Assembly: GCA_002402005.2 (NCBI GenBank)
Contig: NVUS02000147.1
Coordinates: forward strand, 1-5,079
Direction of reading: 5' to 3'
Source: OCS116 cluster bacterium
GTDB lineage: Bacteria > Pseudomonadota > Alphaproteobacteria > Rhizobiales > OSC116
DNA: 5,079 bases
Shown here: positions 1-5,079 of the stretch, piece by piece
Layout of the letters: each line of letters opens with the position of its first letter
Position numbering within the stretch: position 1 is the stretch's first letter
Made by a program: the position numbers and the translations under genes
Notes under the pieces: model-generated
What the model was told of the DNA's origin: nothing
Database searches by the model: none
The model's input: the letters and a program-made list of their open reading frames with translations, nothing else

Positions 1-63
1 ATGAATAGGTATTTATTGCTGGTCGGTGATGGCAAAAGCCTATATGATTTGGCTAGTATTTAA
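1..63 (+). CDS. Possible 3' end of an upstream gene (partial, uncertain)
   Basis: This is the only plus-strand frame open from the left edge. It reads MNRYLLLVGDGKSLYDLASI and stops at TAA (61-63), 16 nt before the preferred start of the next gene. That spacing suits the end of an upstream operon partner. The stretch is too short to assign to a family. It could equally be a chance open frame or a leader region, and the ATG at 1-3 need not be a start. Weak support in favour is that it explains why the longer GTG (26) or ATG (29) starts of the next gene would be unlikely. Confidence 0.25.
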   Translation: MNRYLLLVGDGKSLYDLASI

Positions 64-79
64 TGGAATTGAGAGCAAT

Positions 80-634
80 ATGACGAGTGAAATGACCGCG
101 GAGCGCTTGCGCGAACTTTATGGCAATCCATCTGCCGCTGTGGAGGCCAAAGTGATTGATTATCTTGATCACAATTGCCGTGAATTTATTGCCAATTCGC
201 CATTTTTTATTTTGGCAACATCGGATGGCACGCGGCTTGATGCTTCACCAAAAGGTGACCCCAAAGGCTTTGTAAAAGTTGAAGATGATCGGCATTTGAT
301 TGTACCGGACAGAGCTGGTAATAACCGCATTGACGGCTTGCTGAATTTGATTAAACACCCGCAGGTTGGCATGGTGTTTCTTATACCGACGGTGAACGAG
401 ACATTGCGCATTAATGGTGTGGCAAGTATTATTGATGACCCAAAAATATGTGCGCGGCACGCATTAAAAGGCCGTGTGCCCTTAACTGTGACGCGCATTC
501 AAGTTGAAGAAGTGTTTATCCATTGCGGTGTTGCGCCGCACAAAGGTGGCATTTGGAAGCCGAAGACATGGCCAACAAAGCGCCCGGTAGCCTCGTTAAA
601 TGAGATTTTTAAGGCACATTCCGGCATGGAATGA
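80..634 (+). CDS. FMN-binding pyridoxamine 5'-phosphate oxidase-like protein (DR2398-type split-barrel flavoprotein)
   Basis: Predicted 184-residue cytosolic flavoprotein of the PPOX-like split-barrel superfamily, in the group typified by Deinococcus DR2398. Visible family motifs in order: PFFILATSDG (41-50), D-x-SPKGDPKGF (54-64), the phosphate-binding-type stretch PDRAGNNRID (76-85), HPQVGMVFLIP (93-103), ETLRINGVA (107-115) and the C-terminal EVFIHCG (144-150). Length fits a family of about 200 residues. The group binds FMN, but its physiological reaction is generally unknown; it is not the vitamin B6 enzyme PdxH. I chose ATG 80 because GAGAG lies at 71-75 and the family-like sequence begins soon after; in-frame GTG 26, ATG 29 and ATG 44 would overlap a possible upstream gene end. 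After HC the usual basic/Ser pattern is replaced by GVAPHKGG, a local divergence. Transcription ends at the hairpin just downstream. The family call is firm, the reaction unknown. Confidence 0.88.
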   Translation: MTSEMTAERLRELYGNPSAAVEAKVIDYLDHNCREFIANSPFFILATSDGTRLDASPKGDPKGFVKVEDDRHLIVPDRAGNNRIDGLLNLIKHPQVGMVFLIPTVNETLRINGVASIIDDPKICARHALKGRVPLTVTRIQVEEVFIHCGVAPHKGGIWKPKTWPTKRPVASLNEIFKAHSGME

Positions 635-660
635 AGCGGTTTAATTTTTATGAATTTTGG

Positions 661-687
661 CCAAGAGAGTGATCTCTTGGCTTTTTT
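661..687 (+). terminator. Rho-independent terminator after the PPOX-like gene
   Basis: CCAAGAGA (661-668) pairs perfectly with TCTCTTGG (673-680) around the tetraloop GTGA, a GNRA-type loop in RNA. The stem can extend by G660-C681. Six T residues follow directly (682-687). It starts 26 nt after the stop codon at 632-634 and separates this unit from the next promoter. Confidence 0.92.
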
Positions 688-693
688 ATTGTC

Positions 694-715
694 AAAACCT
701 ATTGACTTAGGTTTT
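694..715. promoter_or_regulatory. Perfect inverted repeat enclosing the -35 box (candidate operator)
   Basis: AAAACCTA (694-701) is the exact reverse complement of TAGGTTTT (708-715). The 6-nt centre (702-707) is TTGACT, the -35 hexamer of the binding-protein promoter. A dimeric repressor bound here would block RNA polymerase directly. No regulator can be named from the half-site. No T-run follows, so a terminator is unlikely. Confidence 0.55.
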
Positions 716-730
716 ATCCATCTCTATATA
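702..730 (+). promoter_or_regulatory. Sigma70-type promoter of the binding-protein gene
   Basis: The -35 TTGACT (702-707) and -10 TATATA (725-730) are separated by an optimal 17 bp. The expected transcription start is near 737-738, leaving a leader of about 38 nt before ATG 775. It lies downstream of the terminator, so the gene appears to have its own promoter. Confidence 0.7.
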
Positions 731-761
731 TTCTCACATTGAGACTAACTATATCTTCGAT

Positions 762-766
762 GGGAA
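762..766 (+). promoter_or_regulatory. Ribosome binding site fixing the binding-protein start
   Basis: GGGAA lies 8 nt before ATG 775. The upstream in-frame candidates TTG 739 and ATG 760 are poorer: TTG 739 falls at the predicted transcription start, and both would put extra polar residues before the signal peptide. Confidence 0.6.
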
Positions 767-774
767 ATGATGAT

Positions 775-1983
775 ATGAAAAAATATTTTACGGTTGGCGC
801 TGTGGCGTTGGCGAGCTTATTGACCAGCACGGTTGCTTATGCAGACATTAAAATTGGGTCGATTTTTGACCTAACCGGTGGGTTGAATATTTACGGTATC
901 CAGCAAAATAACGCGCTGAAATTGGCGGTAGAAGACTTGAATAGCCATGGCGGTGTTTTGGGTGAGACGGTAACCGTAGCTAGCTATGATGCGCAATCGG
1001 AGCTGAGTAAATATATTCAATATGCCAATACATCAGTATTGCGCGATGGCATTAAAGCCATGTTTGCTGGTTTGACCAGCTCGTCTCGTGAGGCAATTAG
1101 ACCGATATTTCGCCGTGCCAATTTGCCGTATTTCTACTCTTCATTATATGAAGGTGGGGCTTGTGACAAACAGACATTTATCACTGGCTCATCGGCCTCG
1201 CAGCAATTGTTACCATTGATCAAATGGGCGATTGAAAAATATGGCCCTAAGATTTATATCATGGCGCCAAATTATAATTTTGGTACGATTTCTGCCCATT
1301 GGATACATGAATATGCTGCCGAAAATGGTGGCGAAGTTGTGGGTGAAGATTTCTTGGCATTGACCATGACTGACTATGCACCGACCATTTCGAAAATTCA
1401 AAAAGCCAAACCTGATTTTATTGTGGCTTTACCGGTGGGTGCTAACCAAACTGGGTTTTTAGAACAATTTGCTGCTGCTGGGCTTAAAGACAGTATGGGA
1501 ATTGTTTCATCCAATTATGGGGCGGGTAACCAGCAAGTTGTTGTATCGCCAGCAGCAGGTGAAGGGCTGATTGCCAGCCAAGGTTATTTTATGCCAGTGG
1601 AAGGCGCTGCCAATGCTGAATTTGTGAAATTATGGACGGCGAAATATGGCGACAAAACGCCGATTGTGGCTGGGGCGGTGGATGTTTGGAATTCAATTCA
1701 TCTTTGGGCGCAAGCGGTTGAATTGGCCGGCAGTGCTGACGCGGATAAAGTGATTGCGGCTTTGGAAACTGGCCTTAGTTTTGACGCGCCAAATGGCCAT
1801 GTGACATTAGAACCTGGTTCGCATCATCTGCGCCAGAATATTTACATTGCCGAGGGTGATGACAATCATGGGTTTAAAATTGTTGAGACATTTACCGATG
1901 TTGCGCCAAGTTTTGAAAATAAAATGTGCAAATTGATTGAAGACCCAACCATTGTTGAGCATTTTACCCCAGCATCCAAATAA
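775..1983 (+). CDS. Periplasmic substrate-binding protein, urea/short-chain-amide (UrtA/AmiC) type
   Basis: Predicted 402-residue precursor. Residues 1-23 form a Sec signal peptide: MKKYF basic start, hydrophobic core AVALASLL, and AYA before D24 as the likely signal peptidase I site. The mature part is a type I periplasmic-binding fold of the Peripla_BP_5 group. It shows IGSIFDLTGG (27-36), LNSHGGVLG (55-63), LYEGGAC (124-130, like the YEG-x-C of UrtA), the lobe-2 sheet KPDFIVALPVG (212-222) and FDAPNGHVTLEPGSHHL (336-352), the family's G-x-V-x-x-x-P-x-x-HHL signature. Length matches the family (about 385-430). The mature protein has exactly two cysteines, C130 and C385, which could form a periplasmic disulfide. 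Relatives deliver urea, amides or branched-chain amino acids to five-gene ABC importers, but no permease or ATPase gene adjoins this one: it has its own promoter and faces a convergent gene 9 bp away. Substrate unknown; it may share a distant transporter or act as a sensor. Confidence 0.9.
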   Translation: MKKYFTVGAVALASLLTSTVAYADIKIGSIFDLTGGLNIYGIQQNNALKLAVEDLNSHGGVLGETVTVASYDAQSELSKYIQYANTSVLRDGIKAMFAGLTSSSREAIRPIFRRANLPYFYSSLYEGGACDKQTFITGSSASQQLLPLIKWAIEKYGPKIYIMAPNYNFGTISAHWIHEYAAENGGEVVGEDFLALTMTDYAPTISKIQKAKPDFIVALPVGANQTGFLEQFAAAGLKDSMGIVSSNYGAGNQQVVVSPAAGEGLIASQGYFMPVEGAANAEFVKLWTAKYGDKTPIVAGAVDVWNSIHLWAQAVELAGSADADKVIAALETGLSFDAPNGHVTLEPGSHHLRQNIYIAEGDDNHGFKIVETFTDVAPSFENKMCKLIEDPTIVEHFTPASK

Positions 1984-1992
1984 CCTGTCTGG

Positions 1993-2982
1993 CTAACCGC
2001 GCAATTTAATTTTGGACGGTGTGCTGCCAAATTGGCGTTTGAACAAATAAGCAAAGTGGCTGGGATTGGCATAACCAATTGCCAGTGAAATCTCAGTCAC
2101 GCTTAGCTCGCCATGTTGGAGCATTTTAAGCGCCGCTTTTAGGCGCTCGGCTTGTAGAAAGCCATAAACCGGTATGCCAAATTCGGCTTTGAAACCGGCT
2201 TTTAACCTTTGTTTATTCATGCCGATTTGGCTTGAAATTTCGTGAATTGACCATGCATGGGCAAGGTTATTGAGCATCATGTCTTTGGCTTGCTCTAGGA
2301 GACGTTTGTCTCTGGAACTGTTGGGTGCTTTGCTGGGGTGGCGCATGATGTTGATGAATTCGGTCAATATTTGCAGGATGTCGGCCTCTAAAACCAAATC
2401 ATTGGGCTGGCTTGAAAAACTTTCATCATATATTTTTTTAGCCAGCCGATAGAGCGGTTCGGGTGTGTCGAACATACTGACCCAATATTTATCGCCTGAA
2501 CTGTGATTTAGGCCTTGATAGGCTGCCAATTCATCAAAGGTTGGGAAGCCTTTTAGTTTGGCGGTAAATTCGGGTAAAATCCGCAAAGAAATGCCTTTAA
2601 ATTCTGATTTTGCAGGGATTTCCGTTTTGCCGAGATAATTATCTTGAGTGAGAATTATGTAGGAGGTTTGCGGTTTATTGGGGATGCGGTCAATTTCTTG
2701 ATTTTGATCATTGGGGTCGAGTGCAATGGTATCGCCGGCGCCTGTAAACAAAACACATAGCTCAATGCCGGCCGGTGCGCGGGCAAATTCTGCGCTTTGT
2801 TGGTTGAAATAATAGTCGAATATGGTGACGTCTAGGCCATTTCTTATGCTAATTCTTTGGCAAGATCCATCTATGTCGGCGATTTTTTGCATATGGTTTT
2901 TATCATCAAAGCCAAATGCTGGTAAAAAGCTCTTTTCATCATTTTGAATGAGAGAGCGTTCAAATATTTCTACTTTATTCAA
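1993..2982 (-). CDS. AraC-family transcriptional regulator, PchR-like (siderophore-regulator type)
   Basis: Predicted 329-residue cytoplasmic regulator. Residues 1 to about 220 are a poorly conserved ligand-sensing region. Residues about 225-329 are the AraC/XylS DNA-binding domain with two helix-turn-helix units: WSIHEISSQIGMNKQRLKAG (244-263) and LSVTEISLAIGYANPSHFAY (293-312), followed by FKRQFGSTPS (314-323). The run around MNKQRLKAGFKAEFG and YGFLQAERL resembles PchR and related siderophore regulators, in which a cytoplasmic ferri-siderophore is the inducer. Start: TTG at 2982 with GGGGGA 6 nt upstream. No in-frame ATG lies between it and an in-frame stop upstream, and the next ATG (codon 31) would trim the N-terminus. 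It is divergent from the ABC transporter operon, which it probably activates. Its promoter carries a Fur-like box. The family is sure; the PchR subgroup and target are inferred. Confidence 0.9.
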   Translation of the reverse strand: MNKVEIFERSLIQNDEKSFLPAFGFDDKNHMQKIADIDGSCQRISIRNGLDVTIFDYYFNQQSAEFARAPAGIELCVLFTGAGDTIALDPNDQNQEIDRIPNKPQTSYIILTQDNYLGKTEIPAKSEFKGISLRILPEFTAKLKGFPTFDELAAYQGLNHSSGDKYWVSMFDTPEPLYRLAKKIYDESFSSQPNDLVLEADILQILTEFINIMRHPSKAPNSSRDKRLLEQAKDMMLNNLAHAWSIHEISSQIGMNKQRLKAGFKAEFGIPVYGFLQAERLKAALKMLQHGELSVTEISLAIGYANPSHFAYLFKRQFGSTPSKIKLRG

Positions 2983-2988
2983 TTTATA

Positions 2989-2994
2989 TCCCCC
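2989..2994 (-). promoter_or_regulatory. Ribosome binding site supporting a TTG start for the AraC-type regulator
   Basis: On the minus strand GGGGGA stands 6 nt before TTG (2982-2980). No ATG or GTG lies in frame between this site and the in-frame TGA upstream, so this site decides the start. A TTG start may keep regulator levels low. Confidence 0.65.
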
Positions 2995-3005
2995 GTCCCA
3001 ATTTC

Positions 3006-3034
3006 TATATAGTCATAATGATTATTAATAACAA
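3006..3034 (-). promoter_or_regulatory. Sigma70-type promoter of the AraC-type regulator
   Basis: On the minus strand the -35 TTGTTA (3034-3029) and -10 TATATA (3011-3006) are 17 bp apart. Transcription would begin near 2999, giving a short leader of about 17 nt that holds the ribosome binding site. Confidence 0.6.
3013..3027. promoter_or_regulatory. Fur-box-like palindrome inside the regulator promoter
   Basis: TCATAATGATTATTA matches the 7-1-7 Fur consensus (TGATAAT-N-ATTATCA) at 12 of 14 fixed positions; the two misses are symmetric. The core ATAAT-G-ATTAT is a perfect palindrome. It sits wholly within the 17-bp spacer between the -35 and -10 boxes, where a bound Fur-family repressor would block transcription. 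In alphaproteobacteria a Fur homologue may respond to manganese (Mur) rather than iron, so the metal is not certain. AT-richness of the region makes a chance match possible. Confidence 0.55.
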
Positions 3035-3040
3035 ATATTT

Positions 3041-3069
3041 CCGATCCCGTCTATAAAAAGCCGATCGCG
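3041..3069. promoter_or_regulatory. Direct repeat at 20-bp spacing, candidate AraC-type operator
   Basis: CCGATCCCG (3041-3049) and CCGATCGCG (3061-3069) match at 8 of 9 positions and are offset by 20 bp, about two DNA turns. AraC-family dimers typically bind direct repeats on one DNA face at about this spacing. The repeats lie between the two divergent promoters, ending about 11 bp before the likely -35 of the transporter operon. They stand out as GC-rich within an AT-rich region. They probably bind the adjacent regulator, but this is inference from spacing and place. Confidence 0.45.
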
Positions 3070-3080
3070 GTGGTCAAGAT

Positions 3081-3110
3081 TTGCCATTCTGCATTAGTTT
3101 TAGCTAATCT
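3081..3110 (+). promoter_or_regulatory. Weak promoter candidate for the ABC transporter operon
   Basis: TTGCCA (3081-3086) is a fair -35. TAATCT (3105-3110), 18 bp on, is a poor -10 with only three consensus bases. A poor -10 downstream of an activator-type repeat is what an activator-dependent promoter would show. The start would fall near 3117, about 18 nt before the ATG. The exact -10 assignment is uncertain. Confidence 0.3.
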
Positions 3111-3123
3111 TAAATTGTAATGT

Positions 3124-3129
3124 GGGGAG
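3124..3129 (+). promoter_or_regulatory. Ribosome binding site fixing the ABC half-transporter start
   Basis: GGGGAG lies 5 nt before ATG 3135. It falls inside the longer reading that begins at ATG 3120, which has no comparable site upstream, so ATG 3135 is preferred. Confidence 0.7.
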
Positions 3130-3134
3130 TGAAA

Positions 3135-4940
3135 ATGCAACAAGAAGAAAGCTATGAGCCTGAATCTGCCGTTGATGTGATGGGCGGATCGGTATTTAAA
3201 AACCTTTGGGGTTACATTAGTGACCATCCGCGTCTGATGATATTTTCGATGTTTTTGGGGGTGGTTGGTGGCATATTGCAATTGGCACCGCATTTTATTG
3301 TTTATCTGATTGCCACTGACATTATTGCTGACCAGATATCGGCGTCTCACATATATATGTTGGGGTTTATCTGTTTGGTCTTGGTGGTGATTAGTTTTGC
3401 ATCCTCGGGTGCGTCTTCTTATATATCACACGTCATTGCGGCCAGTGTGCAGAAAAAGCTGCGGCAAAAGATTGCCGAGAAATTAACCCGTGTGCCGTTG
3501 GGCTTTTTTGCCAGCCGCGACAGCCATGATTTTAAAACCATGGTGGTTGATGACGTTGAAGCGGTGGAAGATGGCGTGGCGCATTTGATACCTGAAACCA
3601 CTGCGGCTTTTGCCTCGCCGTTGGTGATTTTAATGCTGATGGTTTATATGGATTGGCGCATGGCCATCATTAGTGTGATTGGCTTGTTTTCGGCATTTTA
3701 TTTGATGGGCGTTGCGGCGGCCAAATCGACCGAAATAACCAAAGAATTTTACGCCTCTAAAGCCAAAATGGGGCGCTTGATGACCGAGATTGCCAGCATA
3801 TTGCCGATGGTGAAAATATTTAACCAAGGCGATGCTGCCATCGGCCGCACCACGCAGAGTTTTATGGAGTTTAACCAGCTGATTGCCAAGTGGATTGGCT
3901 CTAACGTCAATACAACTGGCTGGTTTATGTTGCTGTCTAGCTCGGCATTGGTATTTGTTTTGCCGTTTGGTTTGCTGTTCATTTATTTGGAGTGGTTGGA
4001 TTTGGGGACGTTAATTTTCTTCTTATTATTTTCGATCGGCTTGAACAATCTAACCATTAATATTTATTCGTTGACCCATCGCATTGCCCGCCAAGCCAAT
4101 ATTCATACCAAAATGGATGAGTTTTTTAACGCCGCTGAATTGGAAATTTTTGAGCCGGTTGTGCCGAGTGGTAAATATAACATTGAGTTTGATGAGGTGA
4201 GTTTTACTTATGAACGCGATGAGGTTTTGTCTTCGATCAGTTTTAAGCTTGAACAGGGCAGTTCACTGGCATTGGTTGGGCCCTCGGGTGCTGGTAAAAC
4301 CACCATTGCGAGACTGTTGCCACGGTTTTGGGATGTGAATAAGGGTGCGATAAAAATTGGTGGGGTCGACATTAGACATATGTCGTATCAGGACTTATCG
4401 GCGCAAATGTCATTTGTTTTTCAGGAGATATTTTTATTCTCGGACAGCATTGCTGACAATATCAAAATTGGTCGTGAGGATGCTACGGAAGAAGAGATGA
4501 TTGCGGCGGCCAAAGCGGCGCAAATTCATGATTTTATCGTCAGCCTGCCGGATGGCTATGCCACTAAATTAAACGCCAAAGTTAATTTATCGGGTGGGCA
4601 GAAACAGCGATTGTGTATTGCTCGAGCCATTTTAAAAGATGCACCGATTTTGGTATTGGATGAAGCCACGGCCTTTGCTGACCCGGAAAATGAGGCGGAA
4701 TTGCAGAAGGCCATTAATCATTTGATTAAGGGTAAAACTTTGCTCGTTATAGCTCATCGTTTATCGACCATTAAGCAGTTGGACAATATTGCGGTGATTG
4801 TTAACGGCAAGTTGGCCGAGTTGGGCAAGCATGATGAATTATTGGCCAGGCACGGGCGTTATAAGGATATGTGGCAAGCGCACATTCGTGCCAAGAGCTT
4901 CAAAATTGGCACTCAAAAAATTGTGGGAGACGACAAATGA
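3135..4940 (+). CDS. ABC half-transporter, fused membrane and ATPase domains, siderophore-transport (YbtP/PchH/IrtA-like) type
   Basis: Predicted 601-residue inner-membrane protein with the type IV (exporter-fold) layout. Six hydrophobic segments lie at about 34-58, 73-95, 157-172, 176-196, 262-283 and 290-312, followed by an ATPase domain from about 348. ATPase motifs are all intact: Walker A GPSGAGKTT (382-390), Q-loop Q430, signature LSGGQ (485-489), Walker B ILVLDE with catalytic E510 (505-510), and switch H541 in AHRLSTI. The D-loop reads AFADPENE rather than the usual SALD form; DEATAFADPENE is, from memory, typical of the YbtP/YbtQ, PchH/PchI and IrtA/IrtB group, several of which import metal-siderophore complexes despite the exporter fold. 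ATG 3135 is set by GGGGAG. The stop overlaps the next gene's start by 4 nt, so the two halves are translationally coupled and probably form a heterodimer. Direction of transport and cargo are inferred; a generic drug or lipid exporter is the alternative. Confidence 0.9.
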   Translation: MQQEESYEPESAVDVMGGSVFKNLWGYISDHPRLMIFSMFLGVVGGILQLAPHFIVYLIATDIIADQISASHIYMLGFICLVLVVISFASSGASSYISHVIAASVQKKLRQKIAEKLTRVPLGFFASRDSHDFKTMVVDDVEAVEDGVAHLIPETTAAFASPLVILMLMVYMDWRMAIISVIGLFSAFYLMGVAAAKSTEITKEFYASKAKMGRLMTEIASILPMVKIFNQGDAAIGRTTQSFMEFNQLIAKWIGSNVNTTGWFMLLSSSALVFVLPFGLLFIYLEWLDLGTLIFFLLFSIGLNNLTINIYSLTHRIARQANIHTKMDEFFNAAELEIFEPVVPSGKYNIEFDEVSFTYERDEVLSSISFKLEQGSSLALVGPSGAGKTTIARLLPRFWDVNKGAIKIGGVDIRHMSYQDLSAQMSFVFQEIFLFSDSIADNIKIGREDATEEEMIAAAKAAQIHDFIVSLPDGYATKLNAKVNLSGGQKQRLCIARAILKDAPILVLDEATAFADPENEAELQKAINHLIKGKTLLVIAHRLSTIKQLDNIAVIVNGKLAELGKHDELLARHGRYKDMWQAHIRAKSFKIGTQKIVGDDK

Positions 4941-5079
4941 ATTTATTGGGACGTATACGTAAAAACCTGACTGTTGATGAATTTAAAGTGGTGCAAAAAT
5001 CTATAATTTTTAGAATTTTGGAAGCTTTATTTGTGGCGTCGCAGAGCTTCATTATATTGGCGGCCATTTGGCATATTTA
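4937..5079 (+). CDS. Second ABC half-transporter, N-terminal fragment (cut by window end)
   Basis: The first 47 codons are visible (MNLLGRIRKNLTVDEF...), then the window ends. ATG 4937 overlaps the TGA of the preceding gene (ATGA, 4937-4940), with GGGAG (4925-4929) 7 nt upstream inside that gene. A short amphipathic, basic N-terminus precedes the start of a hydrophobic segment from about residue 28 (EALFVASQSFIILAAIW), resembling the N-terminus and first membrane helix of an exporter-fold half-transporter. Tight coupling to a full half-transporter supports its being the partner subunit (YbtQ/PchI/IrtB position). Nothing of the ATPase domain is in view, so the call rests on context and a single membrane segment. 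Confidence 0.7.
   Translation, partial: MNLLGRIRKNLTVDEFKVVQKSIIFRILEALFVASQSFIILAAIWHI

Noticed and set aside
26..79. Longer N-terminus of the PPOX-like gene from GTG 26 or ATG 29
   Set aside because: There is no good ribosome binding site before it, and family-like sequence begins after residue 19 of that reading. ATG 80 has GAGAG upstream and leaves room for a possible upstream gene end.
694..715. Reading the inverted repeat as a LuxR-type box or a terminator
   Set aside because: Arm sequence and centre spacing do not fit known 18-20 bp LuxR-type boxes, and no T-run follows the right arm beyond TTTT. The exact overlap with a strong -35 favours an operator.
2026..2044. GCCA-AAT-TGGC followed by GTTT as a terminator for the binding-protein transcript
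   Set aside because: The stem is only 4 bp, AT-weak, lacks a real T-run and lies within the coding region of the convergent regulator.
2270..2452. Plus-strand open frame of 60 codons opposite the AraC-type regulator
   Set aside because: It is an antisense shadow of the conserved minus-strand gene with no ribosome binding site or recognisable domain. The same applies to the minus-strand frames under the ABC, binding-protein and PPOX-like genes.
4962..4968. Second copy of the AAAACCT half-site
   Set aside because: It is a single arm with no TAGGTTTT partner, inside the coding start of the second ABC gene; best taken as chance.
1..5079. Search for tRNA, rRNA, CRISPR, insertion sequence ends, toxin-antitoxin or phage features
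   Set aside because: Nothing seen by eye: no repeat-spacer pattern, no terminal inverted repeats with a transposase, no clover-leaf sequence, and no gap longer than about 150 bp without an assigned element.

Overview
The window reads as a piece of a moderately low-GC (mid-40s percent by eye) Gram-negative proteobacterial chromosome. It has a Sec-exported periplasmic binding protein, ordinary sigma70-type promoters, a PchR-like AraC regulator and a two-gene ABC half-transporter operon. An alphaproteobacterium is my guess from gene style and codon use; nothing in the window fixes the taxon. There are no RNA genes, insertion sequences, CRISPR arrays or other signs of mobility.

Layout. (1) Positions 1-63 may hold the last codons of an upstream gene. 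It is followed by a complete FMN-binding pyridoxamine-phosphate-oxidase-like gene (80-634) that ends at a clean intrinsic terminator (661-687). (2) A well-formed promoter (702-730), whose -35 box lies exactly inside a perfect 8+6+8 inverted repeat, drives a single-gene unit for a urea/short-chain-amide-type periplasmic binding protein (775-1983). No permease or ATPase partner lies beside it. (3) Tail to tail with it, only 9 bp away, is a minus-strand AraC-family regulator of the PchR (siderophore regulator) type (2982-1993, TTG start). (4) Divergent from the regulator across a 152-bp control region is a fused membrane/ATPase ABC half-transporter (3135-4940). It overlaps by 4 nt a second half-transporter that runs off the window end (4937-5079).

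The most interesting part is the regulator-transporter block. The regulator promoter carries a Fur-box-like palindrome fitting wholly inside its -35/-10 spacer. The control region also holds a 9-mer direct repeat at 20-bp spacing, as expected for an AraC-type operator, between the two divergent promoters. The ABC protein has the ATPase tail typical of the YbtP/YbtQ, PchH/PchI and IrtA/IrtB siderophore-transport families. Together these suggest an iron-repressed, ligand-activated metallophore (siderophore) transport module: Fur would shut off the regulator when iron is plentiful, and the regulator would switch on the half-transporter pair when the metallophore is present. The metallophore and the metal are not identifiable from this window. 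The binding-protein and flavoprotein genes to the left look like independent units.
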